DNA from: Basidiobolus meristosporus CBS 931.73 | Lineage: Eukaryota > Basidiobolomycota > Basidiobolomycetes > Basidiobolales > Basidiobolaceae | Reading direction: 5' to 3' | Length of the DNA stretch: 51,612 nucleotides | Assembly: GCA_002104905.1 (NCBI GenBank) | Contig: MCFE01000628.1 | Span: 1-51,612 of the forward strand | Shown: positions 10,693-20,086 of the stretch, one piece after another | How positions within the stretch are numbered: the stretch's first letter is position 1 | How the letters are laid out: the number at the start of each line of letters is the position of its first letter | Made by a program: the position numbers and the translations under genes | The notes under the pieces: generated by a model | Told to the model about the DNA's origin: nothing | Database searches by the model: none | What the model saw: the letters and a program-made list of their open reading frames with translations, nothing else

Positions 10693-10697
10693 GTAGC

Positions 10698-10896
10698 TAC
10701 CCACCTATATAGCCTGAAAGGCATATTTTAGGGCCTCTTATAAGCCCTAGAGTGCAGAACTGAAGTCATGATCTTAAAGTATCCATATAGAAGTCCTAGA
10801 TATGGAATTTAGAAAATCCAGTGCAAATATGCAGGAAGAAGACAATGCTCTAATAAACAATGACTGCCACCAAAGAAGGCACTCAAGACCCTCTAA
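10698..10896 (+). pseudogene. C1 copia gag remnant, element D, right piece
   Basis: Continues the gag interrupted at 976. It aligns with A at about 2060-2260 ('gcctgacagacaagtttcagggcc', 'ccctagagtccagaactg', 'cccaagaccctac'). The part 10802-10896 reads RKSSANMQEEDNALINND, close to A (RKSSANKKEEENALISND). It is cut at 10896 by the LTR of E. Confidence 0.8.
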
Positions 10897-11236
10897 TGTA
10901 CTGAAAGTTTGTATTTGCACCCAAATACTGGCCTCACTTAGCCACTTAGATTATTACCTACAAATCTCAGATACTCCTAAGTTCTTGGCATGGACTAAGA
11001 GTATTTTCACTAAAGTACCAGTTACCCAGAGCATGCAACTTCTCAATGTTGCCTAAACCACCCCAAAGTTTGCACACATGCTCATGGGACCTTCTTGAAC
11101 ATATTATGTATGTTGGATCTGCCAAGACTATGTAATGTACAAAAATAGCTTTTACATTCAATAAATTATCAAGTGAGTACTACATACTCTATCTGCTCCC
11201 TCAATCACCACAGGTATCTTCAAGAATCTTACAGCT
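10897..11236 (+). repeat. Degenerate C1 LTR (element E, 5' LTR)
   Basis: Starts TGTACTGAAAGTTTG and ends near ATCTTACAGCT. Landmarks 'agttacccag', 'tttgcacacatg' and 'ttacattcaataaat' place it in the C1 family. A decayed half-tRNA primer site (GGCTATGAGCCCT) follows at 11237, so this is a 5' LTR. Confidence 0.8.
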
Positions 11237-11344
11237 GGCTATGAGCCCTAAGCTATCAAATTTTGGAGTAGCTACTACTGGTAATGTCTGAATTCTTCCC
11301 TCTGCTGATAAGTTGTTGAGATCTAGCAACCAAGTCTAGAAGGT
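11237..11344 (+). pseudogene. Start of a C1 gag (element E), truncated
   Basis: After the primer-site relic the sequence follows the first ~100 bases of C1 gag ('gtctgaattcttccctctgctgataag' against 'actggaatttttccctctgctgaaaag' in A). It ends abruptly where Plavaka relic R1 begins. Confidence 0.65.
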
Positions 11345-12161
11345 ATGCTCTAAGAAAAATAATTTGGTCCTGTGAGTGGATCCAATCCAGATTGGCTGTC
11401 AAGATCCTGCAATGGGGCTGTAATAACACTTGCAGCTTTAGATTATTGACCCCCTCACACTTATTTGACAAGATTATGATGGTGTCTTGCTGAGTCTACT
11501 GCTCAGTAGGTAAATAAACGTAATGGTGTTTAAATGCTCCTATGACAGGATTTCATTGGTATCCTTATGGCTCAATAGTGGCCTACACCTATTTGAGAAG
11601 ACCCAACTGGCCAGTACATCAGATTGCTATACATGGAAGAGAACTTGACAGTATTTTCATGGCCTTGATTCAAAACATCTTTTGGCATTATAATGCAGTA
11701 CAACAGCCCATAGCTGGCACTGTATACTGCTAGCATACCAATCTACCAAATGGTGTTTCCTTTTGCTACCTCCCCTTGTACCATTCATATATACCACTGT
11801 ATACTCATTCCAATGTATCTGCTTACCCACTACTACTATGTGCACTTCACAAATATTTTGAAAACAAAACTTTGGCCTCCTGCTTACTAACATCTACATA
11901 TGTGCACACCTGCCACAGTTGACTAACTTCTATCACCTCAACTTTATGGCTTTTCAGTGTGATACTTTTGAGTTTGCCATAAACCTTGTATTGCTGGTAG
12001 CATATACATCATGCTAACATATGCTTGATTGCTACCACCATTGCCACAAAAACCTCTTGAATATCTGTAAAAGACTTTTTGGTACTTGGCCAATATATTC
12101 CTTTGCCCTGCAGGTTGTAGTCCCCCTTGTAGATACACTCAGGTGCTTTTTTAGTAGAAGT
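11345..12161 (-). mobile_element. Plavaka-like transposon relic R1 (3' part)
   Basis: Reverse complement of the 3' part of R2 (about 34690-35470), with long shared blocks: 'aataatttggtcctgtgagtgg' against 35431-35466, 'accaaatggtgtttcctttt' against 35055-35085, and the block 11941-12110 against 34740-34880. No intact frame remains. It is interrupted at 12162 by the LTR of gypsy G0; I could not trace its other half. Confidence 0.65.
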
Positions 12162-12407
12162 TGTGGGTTATTACCATCTCTACTTGGTAGTTGAGAGAGC
12201 TTGTAGGTCAAGTCAGTACTGCTTGGCTCAGAATAGCTTCTAATAGAAGGTAGTAAGGTAATAAAGACATGTGTTCATTATGTCCAAAAAACCCTGCCAT
12301 TACAATCTTGACTCAATCAGATTTATATATCTCACTGGAAGGGACTTAGGTTATAGACAGTATGCTTTAAATAGGTGTGTGAACACCTTTATGTTATGGT
12401 AAGTGTC
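12162..12407 (-). repeat. 3' LTR of gypsy G0, left piece
   Basis: Reverse-complement Gy1 LTR starting TGTGGGTTATTAC. It follows the LTR end-to-start ('gagagcttgtaggtcaagtc', 'gaaggtag', 'gtgtgaacacct') to 'ggtaagtgtc', where copia H is inserted. The remainder is at 29587-29712. Confidence 0.85.
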
Positions 12408-12412
12408 TCAAC

Positions 12413-12715
12413 TGTTGTTAAGATTTGTAATTCCACCTAAATAGTCACCTACCTTAGTCAGCTCATTACCTTCAAATCCTGGGGAGTACTGACCAAATTC
12501 CTTGTTGGGATTTACTTGAAGTATTTTCACCATAATACCAGGTACCCAGAACATGAAAATTCTCAAAGTTGTCCAAACAGCCCCAAGCTTTGCACACATG
12601 TTCTCAGGACCTTGCTTAGCCTATTCTATGTCTTTATTATGCCAAGTACATGTAAAAGTATAAGTACTTCTTCTACATTCAATAGATCACTGAGTGAAAG
12701 CCATGTAGTCTACTT
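12413..12715 (+). repeat. 5' LTR of copia H, left piece
   Basis: Starts TGTTGTTAAG and carries variants not seen in the other full C1 LTRs ('agtcagctcattacc', 'ttctcaggaccttgc', 'tataagtacttc'). It ends at TACTT (12711-12715), the target-site copy of the solo gypsy LTR. Confidence 0.9.
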
Positions 12716-13085
12716 TGTGGGATATTACTGACTGTACTTGGTAAGTGGGATAGCTTGTAGGTCAAGTCAGTATCACTTGGTTCAGAATAGCTTCCAATAG
12801 AAGGTAGCAAGGTAATAAAGACTTGTGTTTATTCCATCTAAATCCCCTTCACTTGGTTCAATTGGGTACATATATATATCACTTGGGGGTGCGTAGATAA
12901 TAGACAATGTGTTATAAAATAGGGGTGTGAACACCTTCCTGTTATGGTAAGTGCTCTAACTAGATAAGGGCAGGGATAGGAGGGAGGGCATGTAGTGGAA
13001 CCATAGGGAGGATACTGGGGGACTTTGGGTAGGACTCTGGGGAGAACTCTTGGGCAAAGAGTGGGTAAGGCATTTAGTACTCACA
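12716..13085 (-). repeat. Solo Gy1 gypsy LTR inside the H 5' LTR
   Basis: A complete reverse-complement Gy1 LTR, TGTGGGATATT...AGTACTCACA, flanked by a perfect 5-bp duplication TACTT (12711-12715, 13086-13090). No internal sequence is present, so it is a solo LTR left by recombination between the two LTRs of one element. Confidence 0.93.
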
Positions 13086-13090
13086 TACTT

Positions 13091-13133
13091 GTCCTCCCAG
13101 ATCACTTCCAATATCTCCAAGACTCTTATAACA
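13091..13133 (+). repeat. 5' LTR of copia H, right piece
   Basis: The last part of the C1 LTR ('gtcctcccagatcacttcc...cttataaca'). It is followed by the half-tRNA primer site GGTTATGAGCCCC at 13134-13146. Confidence 0.9.
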
Positions 13134-13164
13134 GGTTATGAGCCCCAAGCTGTGACTATCTGCA

Positions 13165-14249
13165 ATGTCTACTACTACTATTACTGGAATTTTTCCCTCT
13201 GCTGTAAAGTTGGATGGATCTAACTACCAAGTGTGGAAGGTTGAGATAAAGATGCTGCAACAAGAAAGAGGCCTTTGAGATATTGTCATGGGAGAGGAAT
13301 ACCCTCCTAAAAACATGGGAGAGGAAGACTTAAGGCACCAGAAGGAAGAACAAAGTGGCTTTAACTGCATTTGCCTTAATGTTGAAGACAAATTGCAAAT
13401 TCAATGTTCAAAAGCAAAAACGGCAAAGAATGCCTGGAAGGCATTAGAAGACACCTACCAGTCATGTTCAGCTGCTAAGAAACGTTATCTTAGACAAAAA
13501 GTCTTTGCTATAAAGATGCTGCAAGGAGATGAAATGAAAATTCTAATTAACAGAATTACCCTGCTAATGGATGAGATTGAATCTGTGGGCATTCCAGCCA
13601 TGGATGAGGATATGAGAATAACCATCCTGAGTTGCCTGACAGACAAGTTTCAGGGCCTTATATCAGCCCTAGAGTCCAGAACTGAACATTTGACCTTAAA
13701 TTGCATATAAGGAAGGCCCCTGGATGAGGAATTAAGAAAATCAGGCACCAATAAGAAGGAAGAAGAAAGTGCTCTAATAGGCAGTAATAACCAACAAAGA
13801 AGGTATCCATATCCTTACAAAGGCAACAGCAACCTGTTTTGCAACTACTGCAAAAGAAAAGGACTCACATCAGACTGGTGTCTCAAAAAGAGTGATAATC
13901 AGCAAAGATGACTAAATATGGAAATATTGCAACAACTGAAGACAGTCTATTCATATCTGCACTATATTTGCCCACAAACAGAGATTCTTAGATGTGGTAC
14001 ATTGAATTTGGAGCATCTCAACACTCTACAAACCAAAAAGTACTTTTACCCAATACCAAGAAGTTCCAATCAAGAAGATTTCATAGGTAACAATAGAACA
14101 CTTGATGCAGTGGGAGACAGAATTATCCAAGTAAACCTTAGAAGCAGTGAAGGGAGCCATACACTCACCTTTAAAGAAGTACTCTATGTACCAGAAATAG
14201 CCAAGAACCTGCTCTCTGTAAGGAAGGCTACAGCAGAAGGACTCAGCTT
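13165..14249 (+). pseudogene. Copia H gag and start of protease
   Basis: Starts at the conserved ATG. A TGA at 13276-13278 replaces Trp in GLW. An open run 13288-13710 shows the Gag body (NAWKALEDTYQSCSAAKK, VGIPAMDEDM), then a TAA. The zinc knuckle near 13834-13880 has Leu in place of its His (C-NY-C-KRKG-L-TSDW-C). The protease active site reads WYIEFGAS instead of WYIDSGAS, so the catalytic Asp is gone. Gypsy G2 cuts the sequence at 14249 (site AGCTT, 14245-14249), and protease resumes at 20087. Confidence 0.85.
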
Positions 14250-14305
14250 TGTGGGTTATAACTGACTGTACTTGGTGAGTGGGAGAGCTTGTAGGTCAAG
14301 TCAGT
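14250..14305 (-). repeat. 3' LTR stub of gypsy G2
   Basis: Only the last 56 bases of the Gy1 LTR (TGTGGGTTATAACTGACTG...aggtcaagtcagt) are left, fused directly to the third ORF. The rest of the LTR, the 3' untranslated part and the ORF3 C-terminus were lost in one deletion. Confidence 0.85.
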
Positions 14306-15250
14306 TGCAAATGTTGTTGGGGCTTGTCCTTGTTATGGTCAATGTGATGGTGGGGGACCTTTTCAAGAGGGTGTTCACATGGTTGGCAGTCACCCATTGT
14401 TGATAACAAGTTTTTGCTTCTTCCACGATGTATTGTAGCTCTTCCATAGAAGCTGTGGTGCAATTGAGGCACTTTTGCACTCTCCTCATGGTCTCTACCA
14501 AGTCCACAGTGGTTTACTTGGCTTCTTGGAGTTGGACTGTGTACTGGTTCCTGAGTTGTCCTATGGTAAACCACCGTAATAGTTGTAACACAGCAACTTG
14601 GTAGATCACATGGGTTAACTGGCTGGTGTATTTAATCCATTTGTATATCTTCCCTAGGATGGTTCCTTCTTGGAAATGCGGTTCAAGATGTTTGCAAATT
14701 TCTTGGAGAAGTCCCTTGATTGGGAGTTCTACTTTGAGTGCTCTTGCGGCTTGTACCAAGTCTGTGTATACCTCAACAACCGTGGTACCTATTAATAACA
14801 AGTATGCAACAAAACAGGGGGGCGCTCAAGGTCTTGTGAGGGTGCAACAGTTGATTCCTTGCATCTTCTGTCTGACTGTGTCCAGTGAGATACCGGAATC
14901 AGTGCAGCATCCTTCTCATTAATGATCAAGGAACCTCCTCTCAGGTGGTACATGGTCTTCTTGTGTAGTGTCTCCTTACTTTGTATTGGCATGGGTAACT
15001 TGTCTTGTCCCTCTCTGATTGTGCCTTGAATCAACATTACTGCTCTGGCAAACAACCATTCATAGGTGGCTCTTGTGGCACGTAATATTTGTACCATATC
15101 TCTGAACACTTGCAGGTTGGTCTTGTTTTTGATATCATCTTGGTTATTGCTGGTGGGAGGGGTATCACCAGTTTTGGGTGAACTGTTTCCTTTGGTGCTT
15201 TCCATATGCATTCTTTTGTTCTCCCTTTTGGGCAAACTTCCATGCACATA
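14306..15250 (-). pseudogene. Third ORF of gypsy G2, truncated
   Basis: Counterpart of the G1 third ORF (27824-28993). Readable pieces are 14792-15247 (MHMESTKGNSSPKTGDTPP, KTMYHLRGGSLI), 14514-14801 (LIGTTVVEVYTDLVQAARAL, EICKHLEPHFQEGTIL) and 14301-14507 (VETMRRVQKCLNC, EELQYIVEEAKTCYQQWVTA). Frames change between pieces. Where G1 has TGA after MRRV, G2 has CAA (Gln), which points to an ancestral CGA. The C-terminus is deleted into the LTR stub. Function unknown. Confidence 0.8.
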
Positions 15251-15336
15251 TCATTTGTACCTATAGAGACAAAATTTTCCTCTAATAAACTTTGTATGTA
15301 TCCTATGTCTTCATCTATCCTTGTCCTAATAGTTGT

Positions 15337-18300
15337 TTAATAACACTTTGATTTCAGATGGGCTGGCGCTACATTGCTGATTGTCTTATTGTTCAGGGTG
15401 ATGGTGAACTTTGGCCAGTAGTCTAAACTATAACCATGCAAGGGCCAATCCATTGGGGTGTAAATAGTGGGCAAAACTTGAGGCCTGCAACAGTTTGGTT
15501 GTACCACACTTAATTGCGTGGTTTCCACACTTGTCCCATTAGTTTCTCATTTTTGGGTGGAGGGGGAAGGTGCTTGTCAACATTTTTGAATACTTTGATG
15601 TATAGGTGGGCAATACAGTGTACCAACCTTTCTACATAGATATTATGTGTTGTTAAGGGGACACCATCAATTGTCAATCCAGCTTATTCACACCACTTGG
15701 GCCTTTGTCCATACAGAACTTTGTACAGGGAGAGACCTGTTGTCTTATTTGGTATTGTACACATTGCTAGGAGTGTCAGTGGGAGTAGCTTGGCCCATGA
15801 CTGCGGAAGTTCCCAGCAAAGCTTCTCTAGTATGCAGCAACATGTCTGGTTCATCCTCTTGGTTAATCCATCGGTCTAGGGATGATACACGGCCGTAAAG
15901 ACCTGTTTCATGCCCATCATTTTGCACAAATGGGCCAAGGTACTGTTCAGGAAGGAACCACTATTGTTGGACAGGAGTATCAGAGGATATCTGTGCCGGC
16001 AGATGAGGTGTTCTAGAATGAATTGGGCGGTTGTCTTCTGATCTTTATTTCAAGTGGCTTGGGCTTCTATCCACTTTGAGAAATAACTGGTAGTAATTGA
16101 TGTATTGTTCTCCTTTCTTTGTTTTCATGAAGGGGCCAACAGAGCCAATCCCTGAAGAGTGGAAGTGTAGGTCAAGCGGTATTGGTGTGGTTGTCCCTAT
16201 TATCTGACTCCAGTTAAATATTTCACATGTGGAGCATCTTTGTAATATAATCATGACTTTGATCATCATTTTTTCCAGTAAAATGTCTTTCTTAACATCT
16301 TATATGCTGTTAGGGGGTTAGTGTGTACTAATGACCTATGTCTTTCTTGTATGATTTCTTTGCAGGCATTTACCAGGGGTACTTTAGCGCTGGGCTGTCC
16401 TTGGAGGAACCATAATTGGTCTTCTTGTACTTTGTACTGACACCATTTACTTGAAAAGTCTTGCTTCTGCTTGTTTGTAACAATGTGTTGGGGGTAATTC
16501 CCTTGTCTTTTAAAGCAGATTACATCCTTGTAGTCATTGCTGACATGTACTTGGCAAACAGGATAGCAGCTGAGGAGGTCTGCATCCTGGTGTGTCTTGC
16601 CAGTGCAATGAATTATTTTGAAGTTGTATTCTTGTAGTTGGAGGGCCCAATGTGCTAGTTGACTTGTAAAGTCTTTAGTTTTCATCAGCCAGACAAGTGT
16701 ACTGTGGTCCATTACTATTGTGAATTGGTGACCATGTTTGTATGTATGGAATTGTTTAATTGAATAAACAACAGCCAGACATTTTGTCTTAGTAACAGGG
16801 AAGTAATGTTTGTGTTTGCTTTGCAAACAGCTCATGTAACCAATTGGGTGGAATCTGCCAGGTTGGTGGTATTGTCCCAGCAAAGCACCTATACTGGTGA
16901 GACTTCCTTCACAATTAATAAAAAATCCGGCATCCCAATTGCAAAAATGTAACACAGGCTGTGATGCCAAGGAATGTTTCAGCTGATTGAATGCTCTCTT
17001 TTGAGGCTGCTCCAACCACACAAAACACTAGCCTTTTGTGTCAATTTGTACATGGGGGCTGCTATTGTTGCAAAGTTCTTGACAAAGTGGCAATAGTAGA
17101 CAGCTAATCCTGGGAATCCCAAAACTACATTGATATCCTTTGGTGTAGGTGTATCATGCATGGCTTTTAGGAGTAAAGTAGATGGGTATATCCCATCTGG
17201 CAAGATCTTGTGGCCCAGGAACAACAATAGTGTATACAGGAAATGGCACTTTTTGGGATGAAGTTTGAATTGGCTCTTGAGGAGGGCTCTCAGGATATGT
17301 TGCACATTGTGTATATGTTCTTCTACATTGGGGAAATATATGGTGATGTCATCCAGATACACAAGAGCACATCCCATTGTAAATTTTCTAGCACCTTATT
17401 GATCATTCTTTGGAAAGTAGCAGGAGCATTGTAGAAGCCAAAGGGTAGTTAATTCCATTTGTATAATCCAAACAATGTTATATAAGCAGCTTTGGGTTGA
17501 TCTTCCAGGGCTACTTCTACTTGCCAATACCTGGAAATTAAGTCAAGAGAGCTAAAATATTTATCTCCAATTAATCTGTCCAAGAGCTTGTTTATCTGCA
17601 GTAGTGAATACACATCCTTTCAGGTGATGGCATTCAATTTTTGGTAGTTGATGCAAAAATGTTGCTTTCTATCTTTCTTTGGGACTATCACTACAGGGGA
17701 GGCCCAAGGAGACTGGCTCTCTGTATTGATGTTTTCATTTAATAGTGTTTTGATTGTCTCTTTGATATAGTTTGTGTCAATTTTTGAGTTCCTATAGGCT
17801 TTTTGCTTGATGGGATATTTGTCAGTAAGGTGGATTTGGTGATATACCCCAGGTATATGACCAATTACTTGGTTCTTAGAGAATACTCAGGCAAGCAGGT
17901 GTATTCCTTCTAAGAGCTTTTCTTGTAATATAGGTGGCAGACTGGGGTCCACATCTAGTTCAGGGAGTTCTTCTTCTGGTTCCTTATTTTAGGTGGTCCT
18001 TGGTTGTTTCTGACAACTTCCTCTAGGTTTAACAATGGCACTCCTCTTGGCAATGTCACCATGTGTTGCCTGTTGTTAACCACTAAGCACTACAGACTTT
18101 GGGTTTCAAATTTTGGTGGTATCCATACTTTAGGGATCAAGATTCCTTCCAGTTGTATGGATGCTTTTGTTGTGGCTATCATTCTTCTGCTTCTCAAATA
18201 AGCTATTGGTGTCTTTAATGGGATCACTGTCTCACTGGAGGGTGGTATTTTTATCACCTTTTATGTGATGATTGGAGACTGCAACAGTTTCACCTCTTTG

Positions 18301-18990
18301 ATTGTCACACTGTTGCAACATACCTTGCTCTCATTGGTGATATGAATCAGTAGGATACTCTTGGTATCCCACCTGAGTTCAGATGCACTGTAGAGTATGA
18401 CCATCTTATGTTGGATAAACCAACTCTTGCCAATGAGTAAGTCATTGGCTGAGACAAGTAGAACCTCAACATGTTGGTGTTTAATCAAGTTGCCTAGCCA
18501 GATGGGGAAATTAGGCACCACTCCTACTGTTGTGTCCAGCTGGTCATTTGCTAGCTGTACCCAAATGGTGTTGTTGGGGACTAAATCTAACTTGAGATGT
18601 TTTGCTAATGACTCTGACATGATCAATGTAGAGGATCCTGCGTAAATAAGGGCAGGAATCTCCATATTCTCTATACGTATCTTTACATATGTACCTTTAT
18701 TTGGTTTTTGTAGGACCATCTGGTTGACATGAAGGGTTGTTATCTCCTTCATTCCCTCTATCAGTTCCTTGACTAGAGCTTGGCCAAGTCCCAGTAAATT
18801 GGTTGTTGGGAAGGTTGCCTTGGTTTGCTCTAGTGCCTTCATTACGGGGAATAAGCTGTGGGAAGATGTACAAGTGTTCTTTGTTTGCTTCAACACCTCT
18901 TCCCAAGGCTCATTCTATACCTCTTCACCAAGTTCTGCGTACTTTCCTTTTGACAGAACCTCTACTCCAGGTTCCTTTGCCTCCTCTCTA
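15337..18990 (-). pseudogene. Pol of gypsy G2 (protease, RT, RNase H, integrase), broken
   Basis: Read from right to left: protease region 18261-18896 (MVLQKPNKGTYVKIRIENME, with DTGSS decayed to YAGSS), then reverse transcriptase, whose readable part 16979-17377 holds CALVYLDDITIYF and LHPKKCHFLYT. RNase H is at 16266-17021 (FINCEGSLTSIGALLGQY, DHSTLVWLMKTKDFT) and runs into the integrase zinc domain (ERHRSLVHTNPLTAYKML). The integrase core and GPY-like C-terminus follow to 15337. There are many stops and indels. At the integrase second Asp and Glu it shares the Asn and Lys seen in G1. The pol end has lost about 30 bases compared with G1. Confidence 0.85.
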
Positions 18991-18999
18991 GAAGCATCA

Positions 19000-19398
19000 T
19001 GTTAACGCTTCTTCTTCCGCACTTCAACTGTTCTGACCAGAGGGCTTAGATTGACTGAGTCCTGTTGGCCTCCTGGCAAGGGACTCTGTCTTTTGATGCC
19101 TTCTCTTTTGTGTCCGGAGCAGGTTCTTGTCCATACCGTTTTTTACATTTGTAGGCTCAGTGGCCTAATTCTTCACATACATAACACAGGTACTGTTGTT
19201 GCGGTTGTTCCATCCGTTGGGTCAGGGCTTGCACCAGGGCCTCTAGATCTACAACAGCTTCCCAGAGTTTATCACCTTCTTTGAGGACTTCTTGGACATT
19301 GTTGATTGAGAGTTCTTGGACCTTTTGCCATAATTCCTCTAACTCATGGTCTTGTGGGGAGGCAATTTTTTCTTTCTTATAGGGGATCCCTGTCCTTC
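19000..19398 (-). pseudogene. Gag C-part of gypsy G2
   Basis: Matches G1 23590-23990: the coiled segment before the zinc knuckle, then the knuckle region with decayed codons. It stops at 'ctgtccttcaa' (near 19399), the point matching G1 ~23590, where copia LTR sequence begins abruptly. The N-terminal 170 codons of Gag are absent. Confidence 0.75.
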
Positions 19399-19709
19399 AA
19401 CTCAACTGTTGTAAAGATTTGTAATCCCACCTAAATAGTCACCTAACTTAGTCAGCTCATTACCTTCAAATCCTGGGGAGTACTGACCAAATTCCTTGTT
19501 GAGATTTACTTGAAGTATTTTCACCATAATACCAGGTACCCAGAAAATGAAAATTCTCAAAGTTGTCCAAACAGCCCCAAGCTTTGCACACATGTTCTCA
19601 GGACCTTGCTTAGCCTATTCTATGTCTTTGTTATGCCAAGTACATGTAAAAGTATAAGTACTTCTTCTACATTTAATAGATCACTGAGTGAAAGCCATGT
19701 AGTCTACTT
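19398..19709 (+). repeat. Copia LTR patch inside G2 (copy of the H 5' LTR)
   Basis: This repeats 12408-12715 closely, including the private variants of the H 5' LTR and even the flank 'ctcaac' before TGTTGT. It ends at the same TACTT followed by a Gy1 LTR. It therefore copies H plus its solo gypsy LTR. See the finding on gene conversion. Confidence 0.85.
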
Positions 19710-20081
19710 TGTGGGATATTACTGACTGTACTTGGTGAGTAGGAGAGCTTGTAGGTCAAGTAGTACCACTTGGTTCAAAATAGCTTCTGAAAGAAGGTAG
19801 CAAGGTAATAAAGACTTGTGTTTATTCAGTCCAAATCTCTTTGTTCCCTCACTTGGTTCAATTGGATATATATATCACTTGGGGGGACTTAGATAATAGA
19901 CAATGTGTTTGAAAATAGAGGTGTGAACACCTTCCTGTTATGGTAAGTGCTCTAACTAGATAAGGGCAGGAATTGGAGGGAGGATGCGTGGGGGAATCAT
20001 AGGGAGTATACTGCGGGACTTTGGGTAGGACTCTGGGGGGAACTTTTGGGCAAAGAGTGGGTACTACATTTAGTACTCACA
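19710..20081 (-). repeat. 5' LTR of gypsy G2
   Basis: Reverse-complement Gy1 LTR, TGTGGGATATT...AGTACTCACA, about 372 bp. It shares TGTGGGATATT with the solo LTR at 12716 against TGTGGGTTATT elsewhere. It is followed by AGCTC and resumed copia H protease sequence. Confidence 0.88.
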
Positions 20082-20086
20082 AGCTC

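Larger units (their letters stand above)
14250..20081 (-). mobile_element. Gypsy element G2 (family Gy1), rearranged
   Basis: Minus-strand Ty3/gypsy element inserted in the protease region of copia H. Flanks are AGCTT (14245-14249) and AGCTC (20082-20086), one mismatch. Reading leftwards: 5' LTR 19710-20081, a foreign patch of copia LTR 19398-19709, gag C-part, pol, third ORF, and a 56-bp stub of the 3' LTR at 14250-14305. The gag N-half, primer site and most of the 3' LTR are missing. CpG is almost absent compared with G1. Confidence 0.88.
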
